Shown here piece after piece: positions 1 to 9,847 of a stretch of 64,000 bases of DNA. The notes below the pieces were generated by a model, which saw nothing but the letters and a program-made list of their open reading frames with translations, searched no databases and had not been told where the DNA came from. The DNA lies in NCBI GenBank assembly GCA_018902795.1, contig JAHIQD010000001.1:1-64000 (forward strand), given 5' to 3'. The position numbers were made by a program, and so were the translations under genes. Numbering within the stretch: the first letter of the stretch is position 1; each line of letters begins with the position of its first letter. The DNA comes from Bacteroidota bacterium. GTDB lineage: Bacteria; Bacteroidota; Bacteroidia; Flavobacteriales; Weeksellaceae.

Positions 1-225
1 TTATTGGTGAAGTGTGTATGTTATCTAGTTTCTTTCACTGCACTCTTTAATAAGTTTAAAAGAAACAAAATTTATCATGACAATTATTTGAGTAAAATAA
101 TATGTTATACTTAAATAAATAAGGTATTCGTTGTGTTATCAATGTGATTGAATGTGATAAACTGTATTTGCACAGAAAAATACTAATGTTTTTTGATGAA
201 AACTATATTTAAAGCAAATACCGTT

Positions 226-3200
226 TTAGCTTACTTGGTTCACCACATTCAAGTCCTGATTTAATAAATCTATCTCCACAATTCTGCTCAGCATATGCCA
301 TTTCATTATATCTTCAGTTCGGTCAGTATCTATAGATCTTCTCATTTCAATTTCATAACATAAAACCAAATTATTATTTTCAAGATACTCCAAAAGATTC
401 TTTTTCTTTATTTCTAAAGTTAACCCATGGGAACCTGGTTTATATCTCCTCCATCCAGGACCACTTGCATATGAGCCGATCCATTCGTTTGCTTTCAAAA
501 TACTTTCTTCATCACCCAAAATAATCTGCAGTAAATTCCTTTCTTGCAATCCCATAGCTGAGAAAGCATCAGAAGTAAGATTTGCGTAAGTTGCAACAAA
601 CACACCACGGAAATTATTTGATCCAATCTGAACAAGCGGTTTGATCTCTTCGACCGGATATGGCGGTAAACCTGCCATTACAAATGGTATATCATATGCA
701 TAAATATTTTTCTGATACTGAAATGGTAGAGGATTCAGATTAGAAATAGTAAAATCACGGGATTTCAAAAAAGCCCTCGCATCAAAATAGCAGGTTCCGC
801 TAAGTTCCTTATATTTATTCTGGCGTTGGCTGCCTATCTCAACCAATGGAACAAATTCCGATGATCTATGGACAAAGTTTTGAATCACAGACTCAAAATC
901 ATTAAACATCATAAAATCCTCTTCAGAAATTCCCAATGTGAACCAGGTAACATTATCGACTTTCCGTTGTACCTGATATAATAAATTGCTTGGATCATAC
1001 AATCTAAAATCATTTCCAATCCCGGAGATAAATTGCTGATCAAAATAATTTTCATTGATCTTACTGTAAAATATACGATTGATACTGCTTTTTACCTCAT
1101 CATAATAATGAGACTGAATTTCAATATTGTCAAAATTTGTATTGATATTATATTGCCTATGTACAGCCGCATCCTCAAATCTGGGATTTTCACTTCTTCC
1201 TCTACTTTTAATATCTTCGTAAATCAAAACAAACATTGATTCAGCACTATTAAAGTAATTATCAATTTTTTTCAGTAGTTCAATTTGAAACTTGGATAAT
1301 ATATATGATCTCGTACTATTCTTTTTATAAAAAACACTTTTTATGTTTTCCGACTGAAAATGAACTAAAGGGCTATTTACTTCTGCCGTTTCTTCTTCAG
1401 AAAGGAATCCAGGTAAATGAGTATTTATCAGATTTAATAATTCTTTCCCCGTTTGGACAATATTAAAATGCTCCTTATCAAGCACTGCAAATAATTCATC
1501 CCTATGTTTGGTAAGAATTCCTGTATTCTTCAGTGCAATTGCCTGCAGCACCACAATACCATGTTCTACTTCATTGTCGTTACCATCTACGATACAACAT
1601 TTTACAAATATGTCAAGAGCCTCAGGATCATCCCAAAACATATCAAAGGAAGAACGCAGCGCCAATTCTCTGATTTTAACAACGGGATAATTAAAAAGCC
1701 AGATTAGATGTTTTACTGTTATTTCTTTAAAACTTGGTGTCTCAATGTGTTCAAGGATGAACCCATACCTGTGTTCATTTGGTGTTATACCTTCACTGAG
1801 TTGCTTATTATAAAGTAAATTCGCTTCATAATATGCTTTTACTGAATCACCTTCAAAATATTCTTTGTACTTCAACAGTTTGTCAATCGCCACTGTCAAT
1901 TCACGATTATATTTACTTTTCTGAATATAGTAGCTATTAAGTAAAAATCTTTTTCCAAAATCGACGTCTTCTCTAAGGATCGATGCCAGAATATCGAACG
2001 CAGGCTTATCGTGATCTGTTTCCCTCGGAAATAAAACACTGTCATACTCGTATCTTGACAGCCTTGAGAGAATCTCTTTCGCTTTCTTAAAGTCAAGAAA
2101 TAAAAAACGGTTGCATATCTTAAGTAAGCTTAGCGTTCTCGTTTTTCCATTGGTATGCATATCTAGAAATTCAACAAAATCATCAAGATGATCCAGTGGA
2201 CATTCGTCCACAAAAATGATAACTTCGGAATCCGGTAAAATATACTGCAGATCGTGGTTCCTTTGGAGATGGAGTTCATAAAGCAGGTTATCAAGCAATT
2301 TATCTACATTTATTTTTTTTTCAAGATGATCTTGAAACTCAGGACTTTGTAAAATATCTGCAATATTGATCACCAATTCGTTAAAAAAACTTTTAATTTC
2401 CCTGATATTGTTGGCCTCAGAAATGACAATATTTACAATCTTTTCTTTAAACAATACATACTGCTTCGTAAGTTTTGCAGCTCTATCATTATCTAAGTTT
2501 TCGGGATAATTAATCCCTTTTAATAATAATGCAAAAGTCTTCTTGTATGAATTATATAGCCTCCGTAATATTTGATTACACTGATTTTTGCGCAGGTTTT
2601 CAAGGGCTCTTTCAATATAAACTATAAATCCTGGATAATCCTCTTTAAAGAGCTGATGTACTCCCTCAGGAGGCAATTTTACATCAGCGTAAACAAATTT
2701 CTTTTTGTTCTTGGGAGTAGTCTCTTCATCTCTTGCCACTAAATTGAGATCAGCTTCTTCAACAGGTAGATCCAATGCATAATCCTCTGTAGGAATATTA
2801 TTTTCATCAAATATTTTTGTGATTTCATTAATAATTTCCGGCTTTTCAAGTTCTGTCAGGGCATTGAATTTCATCAAGTCTACGATCTGCTGAATCATTT
2901 CTTGGTCATTATAGAAAATTGCACGTTTAAGCAGCAACAGGCTAACGTTTGTAAAATGCCCCTCACTATTGGAACCATTGCTCCATCTGGCCATTGTTTT
3001 CGCAATAGCCAGATAAAATCTGACATCATCAGCTGTACAATTCCGGATCATCGGCTTCAGTACGATATTCAATGTTTCTTCCCTATCAATATTTTCTTCT
3101 TCAAATTCCATCAACTTAAAAGCAAGGTGAGGAAACCTTTTGCCAACAAATCTGATGAGATTGCTGATAGCGATATGATGCATTCTGCCATTTCCCGCAT

Positions 3201-6200
3201 TTTTTAATTTATCCTGAATATGGAATACTTCCGAAAGCCTTTTTAATGTATTTTCGGGATCTACCTGGTGCATCATCTTCAACGGCTCAATTATATTGGA
3301 TGCCTGATAGTCCTTATCATCATTCTCCATCCAGTAATTCACCAGCGATTTCATTTTTTCAGCTGATAAAATACCAAATGCTACTGCAAAAACATCAGCA
3401 AACAGGATTTTTATGTTTCTGGCAATGGCAGGACTTTCTGAATCCATATCGAAAAGACCTCTTGACCTCGTTTCGGACAGATTTATTTCATCCCCATAGA
3501 GATTTTCAATGCATCTTTCAAAGTTATCCTCGATTTCATCTTCTTCAAGCTGACCGTTTCTCTCCTCATGCCATAAACGGGACAATAGAAAAATTGATTC
3601 ATAGATCTGCTCTGTAGAATCCGAAACATAGTTTAATTCACGTTTTAGCGTATAGATATTGTCCTGCTGAAAAATCCACAGAACTTTAAGAATTTTAAAA
3701 AGACCAACGACTTCGTCACTTAAGGTTGAGTTCAAAGAATCTTTGTCAATAATGTCATTTGGCAGAACAGGTTTTGGGATGACTCTCGATGGAAAATAGG
3801 TTCTAACTTCCTCATCAGTAAAATAATCCGTACAAAATCCTACCAGTTCTATGAAATCCCCATCCTCTACCAGACCAAAATTTATTTCCTTTAATTTAAT
3901 GATTGCTGCACTCTTTTCTTTACTAATTAAAAACAATTTTATCAGTGTAATCCGAACTTTTTGCTTCAGTAGTTCGTCTCCTAACTCACTTTCAAGCATC
4001 AACAATTTCCGATATTGTTTACAGTCGCCAAGATATTCGATAACCTGCAACTTGATAGCGTTATTATACTCTTCATTTTCATCAGGTGCTTGTTCTTCAA
4101 CCATGTGGTCAGTGTGATCTTCGTTAGCAGGGGACCAAAGCATCTGATCTATCTTTGAAAATAAAGGCAATATATCTTCTGAGAATAAGGCCTCTGCCTT
4201 GCAGAACTCAACAAAGTTCTCATAGGTATTAGTTGTCAGTGGTTTTGAGAATCCTTGGTTGATCACATTTGCAGGTAGAAGATTGCCCGTTGTCGCAAAA
4301 TATTCTTTTAGATAAAAACATAAACCTTCTTTACTGGTGAGAACAAAATCTCCATCCCATATATATCTCAGACTATTAGCCAATTCACCGGCGCGCAGAA
4401 GCAAGATGGGCAAATCTATTTCTGAATTGTCCATTTTTTCTCCAATTTGACCAAACTGGTCCTTTAAAAAAGCAAGCCTGATAAATTCAGGTAGTGACGA
4501 GATCTCAATACTAGCCCTCAGAGCCAGATCAATATTAGTATTAATTTCCTCAATGGATCGATAATTCTGCCATGCTTCCTTTGCCCATTCCAATGTAGTC
4601 ATTGAAATAATTTCACCAAATTTCCCTAATTCAAAAAGGTGCTTGAAATAGTTCCGATAAGCGTCATCTGTGAAAGGATTTTGCTTATAATACTGGATTA
4701 GTGCCGTATTGAAGGTTTCTTTTAAGTTTGGGGTTTTTGAAATGATAAATTCCCTGAAGCTATTGTGAAATATAGCATAGGATCTGCCATCCACCTGCTT
4801 CAGCAAATGTGAAAATCGATTGATTACATTTTCTATATCCGTCAGATTCTTTTCCTCACCTGCAAGACTTAAGATATTTTTAATCTCTACAAGTTCGGTG
4901 TTTTCCTTACGATAAGCCAGAACAGCTAAAACCCACTTCGCAAAACTGTCATTTTTTATCCCCTGAAACAGATATTCGTGGTACAAATCAATTGTACCGT
5001 CCGCTAACTGGGGGAAATCAGATAAAATCTCCTCAAAGTCTTCTTTACGGCTTTTTACTAAATGCTCAGAAATATAATGGAGGTATAGAGGTATACCACC
5101 GGAGATCTGTTCGACCGAATCTAAAATTTCAGCTGAGTCGACTTCCTTGTTATCGAGATACTCTTTTATTTCGCTTTGGTTAAATGGAATTACCTTGATA
5201 TATCTTTGCGGCTCAGCATCAATTTGCGCCAAAACAGAAGATGAAAGCACTGCGATGTACTGTGAGCTCAGAATAAAAAAGATATTTTCAGGAAGATGTC
5301 CCTTAATGGAATTCAGCAATGAATCCTCCCCGACCGCAGTATCCCTATGTACGTGATCCAGACCATCAATAATAAATATTATTTTCTCTTCCAGGGTACT
5401 AAGTTTATCAATATACTGTGAGAATTTTTCCTGATAGCGTTCCGAATACAGATTAGGCAATTCAACATGGGGGAAATTATTTTCTATCGCAATACATAGT
5501 GATTTCAGAAAATATTCAGACTGATGACGAAGTTCACCAAAATTATTTTTTAAATCCGGGATAAAGCAGTAATAAGCTAAGGTAACATCCTTGTGACGCA
5601 TCTTGAATTTTGTCAGCGATGTTGATTTACCAATTCCGGGAAGTCCCTCAATAAAGATATAGCCGCCTGGCAGTTCCGATAAGGCCTTTTCCAATTGACC
5701 GAAAAAAGTCTCGTTCTCTACATAGTGCTCATCTGCAACCACTTTAAAATAATGAGAAAGTTTATCTTCGAACCTTTCCAAAATTCCCAGTTCCTTCAGG
5801 ACAATTTGCTTGGTAATACCCTGACCTGAAATACTCCATTTGACCACAGCATTCAACAGCTTTTCCATCAATATCGTCTCAATGCCCAAAGTTTCCATTT
5901 TAAACTTCAATGCATGCTGCACTTCTTCTATTGAAGCTTGTTCAAACCTAAATTCAAGAGATTTGATAAATTCGTCGAATGAATTCTCATCAAGCGCACA
6001 TTCAGCCCGTATTTTTTCAATTGTAGGTCGATATTCATCAAAATTGACCATTTCGTCGTATCGCCTATCAAAAGATTTTAAGGGTTCAAAGAAAATGGCT
6101 ATCACCTCTGAAAGGCTATGGTTCAATCCTTCACTCGGCCTCTTCTGCCGCCCTACTTTTTTTGTTGTATATAAACTGATCGAAAAAGTTCCACTGCATC

Positions 6201-6516
6201 GTTTCGCGGTTACATATCCCTCTGCAAGTTGCTTAAATAATGATTTTTTGGTTTCTTTACCGCTATCAGCATTAGTCTCAGATTTTAACATGCCGCTAAG
6301 AGTATAAGATTTTTCTTCATCTTCCGACCACTTTACCTGAAAATAATCTGTGTGACCATTTTTTAAGACGATAATGTCATCAATGTGATTCCCTTTTTTA
6401 TAATTCTCGAGCATCACTTCTCTTATGTCAGACTGGTAAAAGAGACAATCAATAATTTGAAGTGCTGCGACATTATTTTGGTAATAAAATCCTGCCTGTG
6501 AAGCCGATCCTTCCAT
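226..6516 (-). CDS. Avs-like antiviral STAND NTPase with N-terminal Cap4-type nuclease (2096 aa)
   Basis: Seen: the N-terminus has a GFYYQ motif (residues 9-13), then E37, D46/D47 and QVK at 60-62, the pattern of the Cap4/DUF4297 double-strand DNA nuclease. A P-loop GLPGIGKST (291-299) and Walker B IIFIIDGLD (379-387) mark a NACHT/STAND ATPase. The remaining ~1600 residues are mostly helical with no motif I recognise. Known: Avs proteins combine a nuclease, STAND ATPase and long TPR-like sensor that binds phage terminase or portal protein, then oligomerise and cut DNA. Inferred: an abortive-infection sensor-effector of this class. Length fits Avs (about 1500-2200 aa), but the Avs subtype cannot be assigned by eye. 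It is the first gene of the island and lies 170 bases downstream of the minus-strand nuclease gene. Confidence 0.8.
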   Translation of the reverse strand: MEGSASQAGFYYQNNVAALQIIDCLFYQSDIREVMLENYKKGNHIDDIIVLKNGHTDYFQVKWSEDEEKSYTLSGMLKSETNADSGKETKKSLFKQLAEGYVTAKRCSGTFSISLYTTKKVGRQKRPSEGLNHSLSEVIAIFFEPLKSFDRRYDEMVNFDEYRPTIEKIRAECALDENSFDEFIKSLEFRFEQASIEEVQHALKFKMETLGIETILMEKLLNAVVKWSISGQGITKQIVLKELGILERFEDKLSHYFKVVADEHYVENETFFGQLEKALSELPGGYIFIEGLPGIGKSTSLTKFKMRHKDVTLAYYCFIPDLKNNFGELRHQSEYFLKSLCIAIENNFPHVELPNLYSERYQEKFSQYIDKLSTLEEKIIFIIDGLDHVHRDTAVGEDSLLNSIKGHLPENIFFILSSQYIAVLSSSVLAQIDAEPQRYIKVIPFNQSEIKEYLDNKEVDSAEILDSVEQISGGIPLYLHYISEHLVKSRKEDFEEILSDFPQLADGTIDLYHEYLFQGIKNDSFAKWVLAVLAYRKENTELVEIKNILSLAGEEKNLTDIENVINRFSHLLKQVDGRSYAIFHNSFREFIISKTPNLKETFNTALIQYYKQNPFTDDAYRNYFKHLFELGKFGEIISMTTLEWAKEAWQNYRSIEEINTNIDLALRASIEISSLPEFIRLAFLKDQFGQIGEKMDNSEIDLPILLLRAGELANSLRYIWDGDFVLTSKEGLCFYLKEYFATTGNLLPANVINQGFSKPLTTNTYENFVEFCKAEALFSEDILPLFSKIDQMLWSPANEDHTDHMVEEQAPDENEEYNNAIKLQVIEYLGDCKQYRKLLMLESELGDELLKQKVRITLIKLFLISKEKSAAIIKLKEINFGLVEDGDFIELVGFCTDYFTDEEVRTYFPSRVIPKPVLPNDIIDKDSLNSTLSDEVVGLFKILKVLWIFQQDNIYTLKRELNYVSDSTEQIYESIFLLSRLWHEERNGQLEEDEIEDNFERCIENLYGDEINLSETRSRGLFDMDSESPAIARNIKILFADVFAVAFGILSAEKMKSLVNYWMENDDKDYQASNIIEPLKMMHQVDPENTLKRLSEVFHIQDKLKNAGNGRMHHIAISNLIRFVGKRFPHLAFKLMEFEEENIDREETLNIVLKPMIRNCTADDVRFYLAIAKTMARWSNGSNSEGHFTNVSLLLLKRAIFYNDQEMIQQIVDLMKFNALTELEKPEIINEITKIFDENNIPTEDYALDLPVEEADLNLVARDEETTPKNKKKFVYADVKLPPEGVHQLFKEDYPGFIVYIERALENLRKNQCNQILRRLYNSYKKTFALLLKGINYPENLDNDRAAKLTKQYVLFKEKIVNIVISEANNIREIKSFFNELVINIADILQSPEFQDHLEKKINVDKLLDNLLYELHLQRNHDLQYILPDSEVIIFVDECPLDHLDDFVEFLDMHTNGKTRTLSLLKICNRFLFLDFKKAKEILSRLSRYEYDSVLFPRETDHDKPAFDILASILREDVDFGKRFLLNSYYIQKSKYNRELTVAIDKLLKYKEYFEGDSVKAYYEANLLYNKQLSEGITPNEHRYGFILEHIETPSFKEITVKHLIWLFNYPVVKIRELALRSSFDMFWDDPEALDIFVKCCIVDGNDNEVEHGIVVLQAIALKNTGILTKHRDELFAVLDKEHFNIVQTGKELLNLINTHLPGFLSEEETAEVNSPLVHFQSENIKSVFYKKNSTRSYILSKFQIELLKKIDNYFNSAESMFVLIYEDIKSRGRSENPRFEDAAVHRQYNINTNFDNIEIQSHYYDEVKSSINRIFYSKINENYFDQQFISGIGNDFRLYDPSNLLYQVQRKVDNVTWFTLGISEEDFMMFNDFESVIQNFVHRSSEFVPLVEIGSQRQNKYKELSGTCYFDARAFLKSRDFTISNLNPLPFQYQKNIYAYDIPFVMAGLPPYPVEEIKPLVQIGSNNFRGVFVATYANLTSDAFSAMGLQERNLLQIILGDEESILKANEWIGSYASGPGWRRYKPGSHGLTLEIKKKNLLEYLENNNLVLCYEIEMRRSIDTDRTEDIMKWHMLSRIVEIDLLNQDLNVVNQVS

Positions 6517-6686
6517 ATGTTTAATTTTTTAACGAGTTAGTTTTTATGGCTGTTATACATCTCCTAACATAGGAATAATTTAAGAAATAGTAAACAGATT
6601 TTCGAAAAAAATAAAAATAACAAGGCGTCCTATAAAAATATCACCGATCTAAATGATTACAATCATTTGAGATTTTTCATAGCATT

Positions 6687-9584
6687 TCAATTGCTGCCAA
6701 TGAGATATCGGTACTTAATTTCAGCTAAGGACGGATTAAAATCGCTTTGCAATCTATTATCCACAGCAATAGTTAGATCAGGAATATTTGCTAACCTCTT
6801 TAAAAAATTCGGGTATTCAGCAACCGATATCAGCCAGTTGGAATCAAAAAGATAATAATCAAAATTTTTAGGATTCAAAAGCCATTTTTCAAAAGTGTTT
6901 AAGCCTGCTAATTTGTTAAAGAACGCCAGCTCAACGTCAATTTTAAGTTTGGATATGAGTAGAATAAAATTCAGAAAAGACAAATTGATTAATTCTACGG
7001 AATCTAACTTAAAATCTCTGTAGCGTATTCTGTTATTGACATAACTGAGATACTTCTCAAAATAATCCCCTTCATCAAATGTAATCACTCCGGCATGCAG
7101 CAATAATGTATAGAATTCGTCATCAAATTGCATGTTTAAAAAATCTGTGAATGCGTCGTATAAAATTTTCTTACATGAATCATCTGCAATCTGAGCCAGA
7201 TTAATAGCTTTTCTGAAATTCTTAAAAGTCCCATCCTCTCGCTGACAATTTAAAAGCAGCCTATTAATTAAATTTATGTTGGAATATTTGTATTGTGGTT
7301 TATGCTTTAGAAAGGCTTTCGGGACATTTCTTATTAAACCTTCATACTTGTGATTATGTACTTTATCTCTTCTGATCGCAATATTTAAAATAGACTCCAT
7401 ATCTTTTTCCTCAAATAAATCTCCGCGTCTGATCATAAAATTTTCGAGCTCTTTTATATTGTAATGAGCCAGATTATCCTCTATATCCAAGAAACCTATC
7501 AAAGTTTTGATCAGTGGAGCAAATTGTTCTTTCTTCAAATCTATTCTTGAAAGAACGGTGAAAATATTTGTAAAAATAGTATTGTACTGTTGCCCGAAAT
7601 TCCAGTTTTCCAGTTGAATCGATACAATATCATTTTTAGCAAAATCATTAAAGAAACCATTTTTTACATAACTGCCCAAAAGATTGTTCAGTTTTAATAG
7701 CAGCTTGTCTATGCTTTTCTTATCAACTTCTATCATATCCTGTTGAGAAAGTATTTCCTGTAGTTTAGCAGAAGGGATATGTAATATACTTTCTGTCAGG
7801 ATAAAATCATTGACATATTGAAGACCATAACCTGCAGTATTATAGCTGATCATTAAAGCCTGCAGAGTGAGAGCAGTGATCTTCTTGTATTTATCAAATT
7901 TTACATAAAAAATGGAATTGCCGTAGTGATGCCTGAAGCATTTCTCATAATTTATAAGCAGATTGTATGCGTATTCCGGACCTGTCTGCGACCCTCCGTC
8001 ATCAATCAGTTTCTTTAATGAAATAACCTGCTCGAGGAGCTTGTTTACAGTATCCAGACCTTTATCAATAAGATCGTCGTCCTTTACTTTCTTTAAGTAA
8101 TCCAGCACATCCCTTTCGATATAAAATTCCAACTCATTATAAAGCAACTTATCCATATCGATTGCCCTTATGTTGCTTCGGATTTCTTCTATATCTTCCA
8201 TTGATGACATCTGAATCAGGTGATATAAAAACGTAGTGTTCAGCGAAGCCAGAAAATAAGTCACCCCTTTTTCAGGACTAACTTTTGTCAAATTCCTTAT
8301 TTCATTTAAAATAAAATAGGATGTTCTGTAATTATTGGATGATACCAAAAAATTTCCAAAGGCATAATCCTTAGTAAGATAATCCAGATTTCCATCAGCC
8401 TGTTTTAGTTTTTTGATAAGTTTGTCAAAATCAAAATTTCTATAATTACAGATCATGCAATCACAGAAAGTATCCTCAGAGCTTAAATTAATATCCGCCA
8501 TCACTATATTATCAGGCTCACAGTTGAAAATATGGGTCTTTGGAAGCTTAAGTACACCTTTTTGCTGTTTTAGTTCTAACTGATAGTCAAGAACTGCATG
8601 AATTTTAGTGATCATACATTTGTTGAGAAATTTGAACGACCATCTCAATTTTTCCATAGGTTCATCGACACCTTCCGTCCCTAATTCTTCCAGTAAATCT
8701 TGGGATAAAATAATTTCTTTTTTATGAACTGAAATCCCTCTCAATAAATTATAGATCTCCGGATTAATCGTAAAAAGTTTATGATCATGATAATGCCATA
8801 CATATTCATCCAAAATATTAAATGGCTTTATGGAGGCTAAATAATCTGAATTTACAAAACCGAACTCTTCAAACCTTTTAAGTGAATAGTAAATTTTATC
8901 AATAATATGAAGGTTTTCACTTTCAGTTTTTGATTGATCCTTAGAAAGTTCGAACAGAGTATCTGTATTGGATCTCTCAGTAAGATCATATTTTATAAAT
9001 CTATCGTTGTGAAATAGAAATAAAAGTTCCTTTAATTTATTTTCATTGTTTAAATCTTCTAATAGGTAAACCTGATATTTCGAACTATCATGTGATCTGT
9101 AGAACCTGATCTCATTAATATTGGTAACAACAACCCATTTACAGTCCCCACCAGTCTTATGTGCGTAGCTAAATCCCTGCTCTACTGCGGAAATGTTCTT
9201 TTCACGTTTTTGCTTATCGTCAAGATTTGTATCGGCATCCTTTAATTCTACTACAACTCTGACCTGATCCTTTTTTTTATCATCATAAAAGTATCCTAGA
9301 ACTGCATCGGGCTTAGTGGCATCAGTGATTGATTTTTTTTCTTCACGGAACATCCAGTTATGGGCATTTCCATAGTTAAAGTTTAAGATATCACCAAAAA
9401 AAGTGGTGAGAAATCTGGATTTTACCTCTTCTTCTTTTAAGCTTTTAAACTTTCCTGACTTCTCTTCTTTAATTAGAGATTCAACGAGATGTTTGATTCG
9501 GCGTATATTAGGAACAGTAGATAATTTAAAATCATATAAAAATTTACTTAGAAAAAACTCGGAGAAAATAGGTTTATTCATCAT
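6687..9584 (-). CDS. PD-(D/E)XK nuclease related to type IIG restriction enzyme N-termini, no methyltransferase (965 aa)
   Basis: Seen: residues 92-93 PD followed by VELK (112-115) give a PD-(D/E)XK active site with D93, E113 and K115; a conserved-looking QGFSYA lies further on. This arrangement matches the nuclease half of type IIG enzymes. The remaining ~750 residues are helical and contain a Cys cluster (CDCMIC near residue 375) that could bind metal. No NPPY-type adenine methyltransferase motif or SAM-binding motif is visible, so it is not a self-contained restriction-modification enzyme. Context: same strand as the Avs-like gene 170 bases downstream, inside a defence island. Inferred role: antiviral nuclease whose self/non-self control is not methylation by this protein. 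It starts at tandem ATG codons. Confidence 0.6.
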   Translation of the reverse strand: MMNKPIFSEFFLSKFLYDFKLSTVPNIRRIKHLVESLIKEEKSGKFKSLKEEEVKSRFLTTFFGDILNFNYGNAHNWMFREEKKSITDATKPDAVLGYFYDDKKKDQVRVVVELKDADTNLDDKQKREKNISAVEQGFSYAHKTGGDCKWVVVTNINEIRFYRSHDSSKYQVYLLEDLNNENKLKELLFLFHNDRFIKYDLTERSNTDTLFELSKDQSKTESENLHIIDKIYYSLKRFEEFGFVNSDYLASIKPFNILDEYVWHYHDHKLFTINPEIYNLLRGISVHKKEIILSQDLLEELGTEGVDEPMEKLRWSFKFLNKCMITKIHAVLDYQLELKQQKGVLKLPKTHIFNCEPDNIVMADINLSSEDTFCDCMICNYRNFDFDKLIKKLKQADGNLDYLTKDYAFGNFLVSSNNYRTSYFILNEIRNLTKVSPEKGVTYFLASLNTTFLYHLIQMSSMEDIEEIRSNIRAIDMDKLLYNELEFYIERDVLDYLKKVKDDDLIDKGLDTVNKLLEQVISLKKLIDDGGSQTGPEYAYNLLINYEKCFRHHYGNSIFYVKFDKYKKITALTLQALMISYNTAGYGLQYVNDFILTESILHIPSAKLQEILSQQDMIEVDKKSIDKLLLKLNNLLGSYVKNGFFNDFAKNDIVSIQLENWNFGQQYNTIFTNIFTVLSRIDLKKEQFAPLIKTLIGFLDIEDNLAHYNIKELENFMIRRGDLFEEKDMESILNIAIRRDKVHNHKYEGLIRNVPKAFLKHKPQYKYSNINLINRLLLNCQREDGTFKNFRKAINLAQIADDSCKKILYDAFTDFLNMQFDDEFYTLLLHAGVITFDEGDYFEKYLSYVNNRIRYRDFKLDSVELINLSFLNFILLISKLKIDVELAFFNKLAGLNTFEKWLLNPKNFDYYLFDSNWLISVAEYPNFLKRLANIPDLTIAVDNRLQSDFNPSLAEIKYRYLIGSN

Positions 9585-9847
9585 GGATTAATTGTAATAA
9601 CAAAAGTACATATTGTAAGCATATTTTGGATTAAAAACAGATGCTTTGAAAGTAGACGCATCCTTGCTTCCCTGCTAACAGGCAAAACTAAAATATCAGG
9701 CTAGTTTTTTCCATTTGAGAAAAAATTGTATAAAGCTTGATTTCCTTTATAGTTTGATTAACTGATAAAATAAGTCATGAAAAATGGTCTGCGAGATGAA
9801 GTTTCATTAAATTATTTTAAGTAGATTTATCGAAAAGCTATTAAATC

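Noticed and set aside
6687..9584. A full type IIG restriction-modification enzyme
   Set aside because: No SAM-binding or NPPY methyltransferase motif is visible anywhere in the 965 residues.
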